NCBI RefSeq assembly: GCF_004761875.1
Contig: NZ_SJEY01000004.1
Location: forward strand, 270,983 to 334,982
Direction of reading: 5' to 3'
DNA: 64,000 nt
Source: Roseovarius aestuariivivens
GTDB lineage: Bacteria; Pseudomonadota; Alphaproteobacteria; Rhodobacterales; Rhodobacteraceae
Shown: positions 35,816 through 46,393 of the stretch, one piece after another
How the letters are laid out: each line of letters begins with the position of its first letter
Position numbering within the stretch: position 1 is the first letter of the stretch
Translations under genes and position numbers: made by a program
The notes under the pieces: model-generated
Database searches by the model: none
Told to the model about the DNA's origin: nothing
The model's input: only the letters and a program-made list of their open reading frames with translations

Positions 35816-36817
35816 TCAGGGCGACAGCGCCAGCCGTTCCAGCGTGAACCCCTCATTCTCGAGTAGCCGCAGCATGCCGATCTCGTCGGGCAAGTGACCC
35901 GCGCCAAAGGCCAGGAACACGCGCTCGCCCGGCGCCGTATCCGCCATCAGCCGTTCCACCCAGCCACGATTGCGCGCTTCGAGGAAGACATCGCTCATCG
36001 CCGCGAAATCCTCTTCCGCATCCGGTCCGCCATATTTCAGCGACAAAAGCCGCGAGAACTCCCAGATCAGGGCTACTTCCTCGCGCAGATACCGCTCGCG
36101 GATGGTATAGGACAGGTCGTCCGTTTCTCCAGGCCAGGCGAGGGTGAGGCGGATCATGTCAAGCTGATCTTCCATCGGCAGGCTGTCCAGAAGTCCCATC
36201 AGATCGCGGAAATCTTCCAGCGATCGGCTCGGCGTGCCATGGGCGGCGGCGCTTTGCCCGATCAGCGTGTCGATGCCCTCCGCCGCAAGCGCGCCCGAGG
36301 TCATTTCGCACGGGCCCATGCCCAGCATCATCGTGGCGTAAAGCGGCTTGAATTTCGCGGCCATGAAGGGCGGGATGCCGCGCGCTTCCATCGCCTCGGC
36401 GAAGGCGGCCCAGTCCTGTTCGCCCAGCATATCGATCAGCGTGGGCCCCTCGGTCAGAAAGATCATCGACGGGTCGCGGCCCATGTCGCTTTGCATCTGG
36501 GCCTGATCGGCATTCGAGATTTCCAGATAGACCTTGTCGGCTTCCGCGATCAAAGGCTCCAGTCGCGCGAGATGTGCGTCGGTGTCACGGTGGTGGAAAT
36601 GATAGGTGCCGAATATATCAATCACCGTGTCGCCCCGCCGCGCGCGCCACAACAGACCTTCGGCGTGGACCACGTCCGCGACCGCCGCTTGCAGGCGCTC
36701 CGCGTCCGCTTCAGGCAGGGCCGCGATCAGGTCCGTGCCGCCGCAGTCGGGGTCCTGCGCCAGCGCGCCGCCCGCCAGCCCGAGCGTCAACAGCAGCGAG
36801 GTAAGAAGACGGCGCAT
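35816..36817 (-). CDS. TraB/GumN-family secreted protein
   Basis: The 333-aa product has a signal peptide (residues 1-21, AGGALAQ cleavage region). The TraB/PrgY/GumN landmarks are FGTYHFHH near residue 70 (the GxxH element) and AFGAGHLPDEIGML near the C terminus. The fold resembles erythromycin-esterase/ChaN-type metal sites and some relatives are proposed proteases. It acts in the periplasm or outer face. Its start is about 100 bp from the divergent groES promoter. The substrate is unknown. Confidence 0.85.
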   Translation of the reverse strand: MRRLLTSLLLTLGLAGGALAQDPDCGGTDLIAALPEADAERLQAAVADVVHAEGLLWRARRGDTVIDIFGTYHFHHRDTDAHLARLEPLIAEADKVYLEISNADQAQMQSDMGRDPSMIFLTEGPTLIDMLGEQDWAAFAEAMEARGIPPFMAAKFKPLYATMMLGMGPCEMTSGALAAEGIDTLIGQSAAAHGTPSRSLEDFRDLMGLLDSLPMEDQLDMIRLTLAWPGETDDLSYTIRERYLREEVALIWEFSRLLSLKYGGPDAEEDFAAMSDVFLEARNRGWVERLMADTAPGERVFLAFGAGHLPDEIGMLRLLENEGFTLERLALSP

Positions 36818-36917
36818 GGGCACTCTCTTTCGGGGAAGGGTTATCCGGACGCGGCGCAGGCTAGCGCCGCGTTCGTGCCGCCGCAATCGGCCCGGTGAAA
36901 TTTTCCGCATCCAGATG

Positions 36918-36946
36918 TTGACAGCTTCGTGATCGCTCCTTAGCTA
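36918..36946 (+). promoter_or_regulatory. groESL housekeeping promoter
   Basis: TTGACA (36918-36923), a 17-nt spacer, and TAGCTA (36941-36946) give a near-consensus sigma-70 promoter. Its start point would fall just before the CIRCE operator at 36954. Confidence 0.85.
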
Positions 36947-36953
36947 TGCGCCG

Positions 36954-36980
36954 TTAGCACTCGACTCTCGTGAGTGCTAA
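36954..36980 (+). promoter_or_regulatory. CIRCE operator (HrcA site)
   Basis: TTAGCACTC (36954-36962), nine bases, and GAGTGCTAA (36972-36980) match the CIRCE consensus exactly. The HrcA repressor binds it, so groESL is repressed until heat stress. It lies in the 5' leader, 61 bp before groES. Confidence 0.97.
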
Positions 36981-37041
36981 CGGGACCGTGCCGCGTTCCG
37001 GGCGGTCTCAGGAGGAAACTTTGAGCCAAGGAGCCAAAGAC

Positions 37042-37353
37042 ATGGCATTCAAACCGCTGCATGACCGCGTGCTTGTACGTCGCGTGGAAAGCGAAGAAAA
37101 AACCGCTGGCGGGCTGATCATCCCCGACAGCGCCAAGGAAAAGCCCAGCGAAGGTGAAGTCGTTGCCTGCGGGGACGGCGCTCGCAAGGACAGCGGAGAG
37201 CTGATCGAAATGGCCGTGAAGGCCGGCGACCGCATTCTGTTCGGCAAGTGGTCGGGCACCGAGGTCACGGTGAACGGCGAAGAGCTGCTGATCATGAAGG
37301 AAAGCGACATCCTGGGCATCATCGAGAACGACAAGGCCGCGAAAGCCGCCTGA
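37042..37353 (+). CDS. groES: Co-chaperonin GroES
   Basis: The 103-aa co-chaperonin caps GroEL. It shows [14 protein letters not shown] at the start, [15 protein letters not shown] for the mobile loop, and [21 protein letters not shown] at the end. AAGGAG precedes the ATG by 9 nt. The frame is open to 36970 through the CIRCE region, but that part is leader RNA. It is the first gene of the HrcA-controlled groES-groEL operon, with 58 bp to groEL. Confidence 0.98.
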   Translation: MAFKPLHDRVLVRRVESEEKTAGGLIIPDSAKEKPSEGEVVACGDGARKDSGELIEMAVKAGDRILFGKWSGTEVTVNGEELLIMKESDILGIIENDKAAKAA

Positions 37354-37366
37354 ACGCCTCGTGTGA

Positions 37367-39055
<1,689 letters not shown>

Positions 39056-39138
39056 GGTTTCGCATCCGCGAAACCGATCGCCCGGCAGGCCTTCGATTCA
39101 GATCGGCGGCCTCCCGGGTTCCGCACCGCAAACAAACA

Positions 39139-39166
39139 GGGCCGTCCCATCGGGGCGGCCCTTTTT
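39139..39166 (+). terminator. groESL intrinsic terminator
   Basis: GGGCCGTCCC (39139-39148) pairs with GGGGCGGCCC (39152-39161) around loop ATC, with one G-T pair, followed by TTTTT. Confidence 0.9.
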
Positions 39167-39188
39167 CGCGCGCAGTGCGCTGGTGTGG

Positions 39189-39812
39189 TCAGGCCGAAAA
39201 CAGCTTGCGCTTGGGCGGGGGCCGGTCGCGCAGCCGCAGCGACGGCTTCGGCGCGGCGTCACGCTGCGCTGTCTTCATGACCGCGCAAAGCTGCTGATGC
39301 ACGGTCTCGATCTCGTCGGTAATTCCGGTCAGGGCAATCGCGGGAGAGGACGAACCGGTCACCCGCACCAAAAGCGTCGCCAGCCCGCCGGGCATCGCCG
39401 GACGGTTAAGAAAGACGCTTTCGATTTCGCCGAGATTGATCTGTCGGGCGACACGGGCCTGATCGTTGATGTTGATCTTGGTGAGTGACAGCGTGCCCTC
39501 CTGCAGGTCAAGGCTCATCTGCCGCCGGAACCCGCGCGTGCCATACGCGAACACCGCCAGACCGCCTGCCGCCATGATCGACCCCAAAGCGCCATGCGAC
39601 ACCAACGTGCCGGCGCTTTCATGCGCGGGTACGAGAAACCATAGCAGGATCGCGGCGGCCACCATCAATACCCCGGCGGCCCGCAGGCTCATTTCCGTCA
39701 CCGCCTCGACCTTGAAGCGGTCGAAACGTTCACGGGCCGTCAAACCCGTGGCCGTGGGGCGCAAGGATACGGTGCGCCATTGCGTTGGTCCCGCTTTTTG
39801 CAGACATGCCAT
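39189..39812 (-). CDS. Membrane protein of unknown function
   Basis: The 207-aa product has two hydrophobic helices (about residues 43-61 and 74-93). A soluble C-terminal part follows, with strands (SLTKININDQARVARQINLGEIESVFL) resembling a small PH-like fold, and ends in a basic Pro/Arg/Lys tail. AGGAG stands 8 nt before the ATG. It is convergent with groEL. Three small membrane proteins in this window share this layout of two TM helices plus PH-like strands; they could be distant relatives. Confidence 0.75.
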   Translation of the reverse strand: MACLQKAGPTQWRTVSLRPTATGLTARERFDRFKVEAVTEMSLRAAGVLMVAAAILLWFLVPAHESAGTLVSHGALGSIMAAGGLAVFAYGTRGFRRQMSLDLQEGTLSLTKININDQARVARQINLGEIESVFLNRPAMPGGLATLLVRVTGSSSPAIALTGITDEIETVHQQLCAVMKTAQRDAAPKPSLRLRDRPPPKRKLFSA

Positions 39813-39924
39813 TGTTCCGGCTCCTGTCAGGTGCGTTCGTAAAGATCGCTAAAGACGAATCCGGGCATAACTTTGGCGCGTGTGGCGCGGGAAAAAGGCT
39901 GATCGGGTCCGATTCTGTGCGCCG

Positions 39925-40416
39925 CTAGGCCTGATCTTTCGGACGCACGATGTGGAACGTGCCGCTCATATAGGTCAGCGGCTTTTCCCCGGCATCCGAG
40001 ATCCCCACAACGTTGCCGATGCAGATCGCGTGGCTGCCATGCACATGGCGGTGCGTGAGGCTGCATGTGAACGCGGTGGCACGCGGCAGCAGCGGACCGA
40101 ACTCGGTGTTGGTCACCGTGATCCCGGCAAACCGGTCGGGCGTTTCGGCATCGAAGATCCCCGCAAAGCGGCGCGCGACGTCGACCGCGTCCTCCGGCAG
40201 GATATTGACGGCAAAGGCGCCGTTGGCCTCGACCGCGCGCGCAATGCTGCTGTCGGCCTTCAGGCACACCAGCACCGAGGGCGGATCCGCCGACAGCGAG
40301 GTGAAGGCGCTCACCGTGGCGCCGGCCTTGCCGGCCGGGCCATCCGTCGTGACCACAGTCACCGTGGCGGCGACCTGGCGCATGGCCGTGATGAAGGCGT
40401 CGCGGACCGTCTTCAT
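39925..40416 (-). CDS. Flavin reductase-family (FMN-binding split-barrel) protein
   Basis: The 163-aa product matches flavin reductase-like domains: VTVVTTDG, ATVSAFTSLSADPPSVLVCL, GAFAVNIL and FTCSLTHRHVHGSHAICIGNV. Members supply reduced FMN to two-component monooxygenases. The monooxygenase partner is not adjacent. The ATG at 40416 gives the family's usual length; the frame extends 81 bp further, but the added residues are not typical. It is divergent from the GT10 gene across 238 bp. Confidence 0.9.
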   Translation of the reverse strand: MKTVRDAFITAMRQVAATVTVVTTDGPAGKAGATVSAFTSLSADPPSVLVCLKADSSIARAVEANGAFAVNILPEDAVDVARRFAGIFDAETPDRFAGITVTNTEFGPLLPRATAFTCSLTHRHVHGSHAICIGNVVGISDAGEKPLTYMSGTFHIVRPKDQA

Positions 40417-40654
40417 GGCACCGCCGTCCGCGATGGCATGGCCAAAAAGAAAAGGCCCTGTGACTGGGTCAATGCGATCTGTCTCCCGAATGTGCACGGA
40501 CCGGACTTCGCGGTACCGCCGGCGCGTGATCGGTATATAGCGGCAGGCACGTCACCGGCAATGGGGCAGGGGCGCGATTGTGCCGCCGCGATCCGGCATT
40601 GCCCCCTGCCGGCATTCCTCCTAAGCAAGGAACACCCTCAATCCGAAGACCACT

Positions 40655-41557
40655 ATGCCCGCAGATCCCTCCCCGGCCATCGCCATCATGCCGCACCACG
40701 TCAAGCCGCGTCTGCGTCCCGGGCGGGTGGCGCTCGATGCGCTGGTCTGGCCGCGCGGGCGTCCGGCCCGCCTGCAGGGTGCGCACAAGACGCTGCGCGA
40801 TCTTACGCCTGACGATCATCTCGTCGTCTTTACCACCGACGCGCTGCATCTTCGCCCCTGGACCGGAACACCGGCCAAGCTTTCGGTGATGGTGCTGGAG
40901 CCGCGCGCGATCCATGGCCGCCACATGGCGCTTCTGCGTCTCACGCATCGCCGGTTTCACCGCGTGCTGACATCCAATCCCGGGCTGCTCTCGGCCCTGC
41001 CCAACGGTATTCTCTTTCCTCTGGGCTGCACCTGGGTGGGGGACTGGACCGCGCTCGACCTGACCAAGACGCGCGCCTGTTCGCTCATCGCCTCGGCCAA
41101 GCGCAGCCTCGAAGGCCATGCGCTGCGCCACGACACCGCTGCGCATATCGCCGATCACGGGCTCGATGTCGACGTCATGGGCGGCGGCTACAAGCCGTTC
41201 GCGCTCAAGTCCGACGGTCTTGCGCCCTACCGCTTTTCCGTGGTGATCGAGAACGTGCGCGAGCCGAATTATTTCACCGAGAAACTGATCGATGCCGTGC
41301 TGTGCCGCACCGTGCCGATCTACTGGGGCTGTCCCAATCTGGGCGAGTTCATGGACACCTCGGGAATGGTGCTCTGCGAGGATGGGGCGGCGATCCGTGC
41401 CGCGCTGAACGACCTCTCGCCCGAACGCTACCAAAGCCTTTTGCCCGGTCTTGCCCGCGCGGTGCCGCAGGCGGCGTCCTATGCCGATATCTTCGCGCGC
41501 GCAGCCGACGCAATTCTTGGCCCGCCGGGTCAGGACCGCGCCGGCCAGACCCCGTAA
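40655..41557 (+). CDS. Glycosyltransferase family 10 (fucosyltransferase-type)
   Basis: The 300-aa product carries the GT10 donor-binding motif in RFSVVIENVREPNYFTEKL, then DAVLCRTVPIYWG, which binds GDP-fucose in known alpha-1,3-fucosyltransferases. The N-terminal half is a weaker GT-B domain. No signal or TM is seen, so it probably acts in the cytoplasm on a lipid-linked glycan or cell-surface polysaccharide precursor. Whether the donor is fucose is inferred from the family. Its 3' end overlaps the convergent glycosyltransferase by 28 bp. Confidence 0.87.
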   Translation: MPADPSPAIAIMPHHVKPRLRPGRVALDALVWPRGRPARLQGAHKTLRDLTPDDHLVVFTTDALHLRPWTGTPAKLSVMVLEPRAIHGRHMALLRLTHRRFHRVLTSNPGLLSALPNGILFPLGCTWVGDWTALDLTKTRACSLIASAKRSLEGHALRHDTAAHIADHGLDVDVMGGGYKPFALKSDGLAPYRFSVVIENVREPNYFTEKLIDAVLCRTVPIYWGCPNLGEFMDTSGMVLCEDGAAIRAALNDLSPERYQSLLPGLARAVPQAASYADIFARAADAILGPPGQDRAGQTP

Positions 41558-42198
41558 CGGTCGTGCAGGACTAAGGCGCAGGCCCGGTTCTGTGCGTCGC
41601 GCGGTCCGGCCTGCAGCGCGTGCGCGTCGTCATAGGCGGGTACCATGCCGCGCCGCGCCGCAGGGGCCTTGCTGACGGCGATACCCTGACGGGCAAACTG
41701 ACCCGATAGCCAGATATCGTCGACCGGCCAGGCGGCGTCCGGCGGGTTGCACTCCGCCCCGGCGAGCCAGCGGGGCGCGACCGAGACACCGGCAAAGCCC
41801 TGCGCCACGTCGCACCCTGTGCCCACACGACCGATCCGGTCGATGTCCCACGTCTGACCGCTGGTGGCGGAGCCGGCGTCGCCGGAAAGAAGTGCTGCCG
41901 CCCAATGGCGCGGGTGGATCCAGTCATCGTCGCAATATAGAAGCCGCATGCCGGAGCCGCGCAGGTGGCGCGCGGCGACAAGCGCTTTGGTCGCCGGGCC
42001 GAAATCCGTCTCGGACCACAGGACTGACACCCCAGACGGGAAGGTGGGCAGGTTGCCCATCCTGCGATATCGGCGATAGCGCCGAGGCAGGCACAGAAAA
42101 ATGGCGGCTGGCGCGGGCTCCTGTGCGCGCAGGCTTTCAAGGACCGGGCCAAGACGCGCAAGGCGGGGCGGAATGGAGGTGAGGGAAATCGCGTACAT
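41530..42198 (-). CDS. Small glycosyltransferase (GT-A type)
   Basis: The 222-aa product begins AISLTSIPPRL, typical of a compact glycosyltransferase group. It has a nucleotide-sugar/metal site LLYCDDDWIHPRHW (DDD core, about residues 94-96) and a late PVDDIWLSGQFARQGI block with another acidic pair. There is no TM segment. Together with the convergent GT10 gene it suggests a role in surface glycan assembly, although no Wzx/Wzy or nucleotide-sugar genes are nearby. The acceptor and donor are unknown. Confidence 0.78.
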   Translation of the reverse strand: MYAISLTSIPPRLARLGPVLESLRAQEPAPAAIFLCLPRRYRRYRRMGNLPTFPSGVSVLWSETDFGPATKALVAARHLRGSGMRLLYCDDDWIHPRHWAAALLSGDAGSATSGQTWDIDRIGRVGTGCDVAQGFAGVSVAPRWLAGAECNPPDAAWPVDDIWLSGQFARQGIAVSKAPAARRGMVPAYDDAHALQAGPRDAQNRACALVLHDRYGVWPARS

Positions 42199-42337
42199 GC
42201 GGGAGAGTCCAGCGAGCCTGCTATCCGGTGCCGATCATCCGGCCTGCGGTCAAAGACGCGCGTCGCGCAACCGCTTTCGGCGGATCATGTCGCCTCCAGT
42301 CCGGGCAACTGTCCCGAGACCGTCAGTTGCAAGCACG

Positions 42338-42724
42338 TCACCGGACGTAGCGCATCAAGTCTTCTGCGCGGTCCCGGCCCAGCTCGATCCTGCAGGTGTT
42401 GATCCCGATACCTGTCCCCGAACCACCCCCGAACGTCGTCCCGACATACTCGCAATGCGCATCCCGATAGGCCGACCACGCCGTCTGCCCGGCCTGCAGC
42501 GCCGGGACAGAAACGGGCCTGCCCGTCACCTCATCCAGCTCTTCGGCAGAGCTCATCGCAAAGCCAAGATAGATCTCGACCGTTGCGTCGACGCGGTCCA
42601 GCGTGTCGGCGACACAGTCGCCGATTTCGATCTGGCTGCCGCCGCCGCATTCCGTTGCCGGATCGGACAGGACAAGGCCGGGCAGGCCGACAAACAGAAC
42701 GAAAGATGCGATCAGGCGTTTCAC
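42338..42724 (-). CDS. LprI-like (DUF1311) secreted protein, GTG start
   Basis: The 128-aa product has a signal peptide (FVLFVGLPGLVLS) followed by cysteines at the positions of the LprI/DUF1311 fold: CGGGSQIEIGDC, then HCEYVGTTFGGG and INTCRIELG. A GTG at 42724 follows AAGGAG by 7 nt and was chosen; no ATG exists at this place. Mycobacterial LprI inhibits lysozyme, but that function should not be assumed for this protein. It lies between a glycosyltransferase gene and the sulfate-activation fusion gene. Confidence 0.78.
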   Translation of the reverse strand: MKRLIASFVLFVGLPGLVLSDPATECGGGSQIEIGDCVADTLDRVDATVEIYLGFAMSSAEELDEVTGRPVSVPALQAGQTAWSAYRDAHCEYVGTTFGGGSGTGIGINTCRIELGRDRAEDLMRYVR

Positions 42725-42891
42725 GACCGGGCTCCTTATGGCTTGAAATCCTTGAATCAATAGCGGCCAGCATACCGAAGATCTGACCGCCTGAACAGTC
42801 TTCGGTCGCCACCTGGCTTGCGGTTCGCACCCACCTGCGGGTTCAGGCGCTTTCGGGCGGGGTTCCTCCTGACCGACAAAGGCCGCCCATG

Positions 42892-42919
42892 AAAAAGGCC
42901 GCCCTGGCAAGGGGCGGCC
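42892..42919 (-). terminator. Intrinsic terminator after the Sat-CysC fusion gene
   Basis: On the minus strand GGCCGCCC pairs with GGGCGGCC (42912-42919 and 42897-42904), followed by TTTTT (42896-42892), 23 bp past the stop codon. Confidence 0.88.
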
Positions 42920-42941
42920 CTCAATCGTTCGTGCTCCGCGA

Positions 42942-45017
42942 TCAGCCCGCGATCAGGCCCATCTGCTCAAGCTTCAGAACCACCTGGTGCGCGCAGTTGT
43001 CGACATCGACATTCTCGGTCTCGACGCGCAGTTCAGGGTTCTCCGGCACATCGTAAGGGTCGGAAATCCCGGTGAACTCCTTGATCTTGCCCTCGCGCGC
43101 AAGCTTGTAGAGCCCTTTGCGGTCTCGGCGTTCACATTCCTCGATCGAGGTGGCGACATGCACCTCGACGAAGGCGCCGAACTCCTCGATCTCCTCGCGC
43201 ACCGCGCGGCGGGTCGCCGCATAGGGCGCGATCGGCGCGCAGATGGCGATACCGCCGTTCTTGGTGATTTCCGACGCGACATAGCCGATCCGGCGGATGT
43301 TGAGGTCGCGGTGCTCCTTCGAAAAGCCTAGCTCGGAACTGAGGTTCTTGCGCACGATATCGCCGTCAAGCAGCGTCACCGGACGCCCGCCCATCTCCAT
43401 CAGCTTGACCATCAGCGCGTTGGCGATGGTGGATTTGCCCGAGCCGGAGAAACCGGTGAAGAACACGGTAAAACCCTGCTTGGCCCGCGGCGGGCGCGTC
43501 CGGCGCAATTCTGTCACCACCTCGGGAAACGAGAACCACTCCGGAATCTCCAGACCTTCCTGCAGGCGGCGACGCAGCTCGGTGCCCGAGATGTTGAGGA
43601 TCGTGACATTGTCCTTGTCCTCGATCTCGTCCATCGGCTCGTATTGCGCGCGTTCCTGCACATAGACCATGTGTTTGAAATCGACCATCTCGATGCCGAT
43701 CTCCTCTTCGTGCTCGCGGAACAGATCCTGGGCATCGTAGGGCCCATAGAAATCCTCGCCCGCCGAGTTCTTGCCGGGGCCCGCATGGTCGCGGCCGACG
43801 ATGAAATGCGTGCAGCCGTGATTGCGGCGGATCAGCCCGTGCCAGACCGCCTCGCGCGGGCCGGCCATGCGCATCGCCAGGTTCAAGAGGCTCATCGTGG
43901 TCGTCGATTGCGGATACTTGTCCAGCACTGCCTCGTAGCAGCGCACGCGGGTAAAGTGATCGACATCCCCCGGCTTGGTCATGCCGACGACGGGATGGAT
44001 CAGAAGGTTGGCCTGCGCTTCCTTGGCGGCGCGAAAGGTCAGTTCCTGATGTGCGCGGTGTAGCGGGTTGCGGGTCTGGAAGGCCACGACCTTGCGCCAG
44101 CCCATCTTGCGGAAGAACGCGCGCAATTCGTTGGGCGTGTCGCGGCGGCCGCGGAAATCGTAATGCACCGGCTGCTGGATGCCGGTAACCGGCCCGCCAA
44201 GATAGACCTTGCCGGCAGTATTGTGCAGGTAGTTTACCGCCGGATGCGCGCTGTCATCGGCGCCAAAGACCTTCTCGGCCTCACGCGCCTTGTCGGGCGT
44301 CCAGCGGTCGGTGACGGTCATGGTGGCCAGGATCACGCCTTCCTGGTCGCGCAGCGCGATGTCCTGGCCCAGCTCGATCGAGTCGGCGAAGGCCTCGCTG
44401 ACATCAAGGGTAATCGGCATCGGCCAGAGCGAGCCGTCGGCCAGCCGCATCTTCTCCACGACGCTGTCGTAGTCGGCTTCGCTCATAAAGCCCTTGAGCG
44501 GGTAGAAGCCGCCGTTCATCAGAAGTTCGAGATCGCAGATCTGGCGCAGGGTCAGGTCCCAACTCGTCAGGTCCGCCGCCTCGACTTTCATTTTCTGGGA
44601 AGACTCGTAAGAGACATATAGCTCAGGGATCGGGGCAAGATTGTTTTGCACGAGTTTGGTCCTGTTTTTAAAGGGATTGAATCCACTGGTGGTGCCGGTC
44701 AGCTCTGCGTGCAGAGCGTCGTACTCGGCGAATTTCCGGGCAAGGAACTGGTCGGTGAGGCGCATCTTTTCCGCCGCGCCGCGCGGGGTAAGCGCATAAG
44801 CGAAGCGCTGGCGCCGGTCCGGCCCCTCGCGGTCGCCGATACGCACGAACCCCGCATCGACCGCGCGCCGCAACAGCGCGTTGACCCGGCCAAGCGAAAC
44901 CCCCATCGCGGACGCGATGAAGCGTTGCGATGCGTCGGGCGCCTGGTCGAGCTGGCGAAGCAGCCGGAAAAGCTGATCTTCGTCCTCGCCGCGCGGGAAG
45001 GGTGCAGTCACGGTCAT
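42942..45017 (-). CDS. sat/cysC: MarR-like HTH fused to sulfate adenylyltransferase/APS kinase
   Basis: The 691-aa product makes APS then PAPS from sulfate. Residues 1-100 form a winged-helix domain like the EPS-associated MarR type (DASQRFIASAMGVSLGRVN). ATP sulfurylase follows with QTRNPLHRAH (about 314-323) and GRDHAGPG (about 408-415). Then comes APS kinase with Walker A GFSGSGKST (about 522-530). A GTG at 44651 (residue 123) follows CAGGA by 8 nt and would give a 569-aa Sat-CysC of normal length. The gene could therefore yield the fusion, the enzyme alone, or both. A palindrome lies 17 bp upstream. PAPS could serve sulfation or sulfate assimilation. Confidence 0.92.
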   Translation of the reverse strand: MTVTAPFPRGEDEDQLFRLLRQLDQAPDASQRFIASAMGVSLGRVNALLRRAVDAGFVRIGDREGPDRRQRFAYALTPRGAAEKMRLTDQFLARKFAEYDALHAELTGTTSGFNPFKNRTKLVQNNLAPIPELYVSYESSQKMKVEAADLTSWDLTLRQICDLELLMNGGFYPLKGFMSEADYDSVVEKMRLADGSLWPMPITLDVSEAFADSIELGQDIALRDQEGVILATMTVTDRWTPDKAREAEKVFGADDSAHPAVNYLHNTAGKVYLGGPVTGIQQPVHYDFRGRRDTPNELRAFFRKMGWRKVVAFQTRNPLHRAHQELTFRAAKEAQANLLIHPVVGMTKPGDVDHFTRVRCYEAVLDKYPQSTTTMSLLNLAMRMAGPREAVWHGLIRRNHGCTHFIVGRDHAGPGKNSAGEDFYGPYDAQDLFREHEEEIGIEMVDFKHMVYVQERAQYEPMDEIEDKDNVTILNISGTELRRRLQEGLEIPEWFSFPEVVTELRRTRPPRAKQGFTVFFTGFSGSGKSTIANALMVKLMEMGGRPVTLLDGDIVRKNLSSELGFSKEHRDLNIRRIGYVASEITKNGGIAICAPIAPYAATRRAVREEIEEFGAFVEVHVATSIEECERRDRKGLYKLAREGKIKEFTGISDPYDVPENPELRVETENVDVDNCAHQVVLKLEQMGLIAG

Positions 45018-45033
45018 GGGCGACTCAGTATGC

Positions 45034-45047
45034 GTTCACGCGTGAAC
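45034..45047. promoter_or_regulatory. 14-bp palindrome upstream of the HTH-Sat-CysC gene
   Basis: GTTCACGCGTGAAC is a perfect palindrome centred 23 bp before the start codon at 45017. Its size and position suit a dimeric winged-helix repressor. The obvious candidate is the HTH domain encoded by the gene itself, giving autoregulation (inference). Confidence 0.6.
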
Positions 45048-45183
45048 AAATCACATAAATCCTTTTGCCGCGAAACCCCAAAACCCGGTGATCCTGGCAG
45101 ACCGGGCGGCCTGTGGCGTGAACATCACGCTTTTGCGGCGAAAATTTCCGTGGTTCGCTGGTCGGCGGGGTGGCTGCCGCACG

Positions 45184-45208
45184 AAAAACGGCGCCGCAAA
45201 GGGCGCCG
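45184..45208 (-). terminator. Intrinsic terminator after trxB
   Basis: On the minus strand CGGCGCC (45208-45202) and GGCGCCG (45195-45189) form a stem around a 6-nt loop, followed by TTTTT (45188-45184), 35 bp past the trxB stop. Confidence 0.88.
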
Positions 45209-45242
45209 CTGGTCTGCTTCGTCCGGCCCGGGGGGCTGCAGG

Positions 45243-46238
45243 TCACTCTCCGGCGATGGCCTCATCGTGGCGCACCGGCTCAGGCGTCTCAGAGATCGCC
45301 CCGTGCTCGGCCAGGAACCTTTCGGCATCGAGCGCGGCCATGCAGCCCATCCCGGCGCTGGTCACGGCCTGCCGGTAGATGTGATCGGTCAGATCGCCGG
45401 CGGCAAAAAGCCCGGGGATCGAGGTGCGGGTGCTCCCCGCCTCGACCTTGACGTAATCGCCGTGATGCATCTCCACCTTGCCTTTCACCAGCTCGCTGGC
45501 CGGCGCGTGGCCGATGGCGATGAAGACGCCCTTGCATGGGATCTCCTGCGTCTCGCCCGACTTGGTGTGCTTGACGCGCACGCCGGTCACGCCTTTCGGG
45601 TTGTCCTCGCCCAGCACCTCATCGAGCTCGTGAAACCACAGCGTTTCGATCTTGGGATTGTTGAACAGGCGATCTTGCAGGATACGCTCCGCGCGCAGTT
45701 CGTCGCGGCGGTGGATAAGCGTCACTTTCGACGCGAAATTGGTCAGGAAAAGTGCCTCTTCCACGGCGGTGTTGCCGCCGCCGACCACGACGATCTCCTC
45801 GCCGCGATAAAAGAACCCGTCGCAGGTCGCGCAGGCTGAAACGCCAAAGCCCTTGAACGCCTCCTCGCTGTCCAGGCCAAGCCACTTGGCCCGGGCCCCG
45901 GTCGCCAGGATCACCGCATCGGCGGTATAGGTCGTGCCGCTGTCGCCCGTGGCCACGAAGGGCCGCGCGTCGGTGTCAAGCGCGGTGATGATGTCGCCGA
46001 TGATCTCACAGCCCATCGCCTTGGCATGTGCTTCCATCCGCACCATCAGGTCGGGCCCTTGCACCTCGGTGTCGCCGGGCCAGTTCTCGACCTCGGTCGT
46101 GGTGGTCAGCTGCCCGCCGGGTTCGATCCCCTGCACGAGGATCGGCGATAGCATCGCGCGGCTGGCATAGACCCCGGCGGTATATCCGGCGGGGCCGGAC
46201 CCGATGATAAGACATTTTGTGTGGCGAGTTTCTGTCAT
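45243..46238 (-). CDS. trxB: Thioredoxin-disulfide reductase
   Basis: The 331-aa flavoenzyme reduces thioredoxin with NADPH. FAD motif [16 protein letters not shown], redox pair in [10 protein letters not shown], the NADPH fold [15 protein letters not shown] and the late [16 protein letters not shown] block ([17 protein letters not shown]) are all present. The C-terminal tail runs about 20 residues past the usual end. It is transcribed alone, with its own terminator before the Sat-CysC gene. Thioredoxin also serves PAPS/APS reduction, so the proximity may be functional (inference). Confidence 0.96.
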   Translation of the reverse strand: MTETRHTKCLIIGSGPAGYTAGVYASRAMLSPILVQGIEPGGQLTTTTEVENWPGDTEVQGPDLMVRMEAHAKAMGCEIIGDIITALDTDARPFVATGDSGTTYTADAVILATGARAKWLGLDSEEAFKGFGVSACATCDGFFYRGEEIVVVGGGNTAVEEALFLTNFASKVTLIHRRDELRAERILQDRLFNNPKIETLWFHELDEVLGEDNPKGVTGVRVKHTKSGETQEIPCKGVFIAIGHAPASELVKGKVEMHHGDYVKVEAGSTRTSIPGLFAAGDLTDHIYRQAVTSAGMGCMAALDAERFLAEHGAISETPEPVRHDEAIAGE

Positions 46239-46393
46239 TGGCTATCCTCCGATCCAGAACGGATCCCGCATATAGCGTGAGTGCGCATCGGGCAAGACCC
46301 CCGCAAGCCAGACCCGACCCGGCAGGATATCTCCACATTACGTCTGATTTCTGCTAGTCTTACGACGATAAAAGTGAATTCAAGGTGAAAGTT

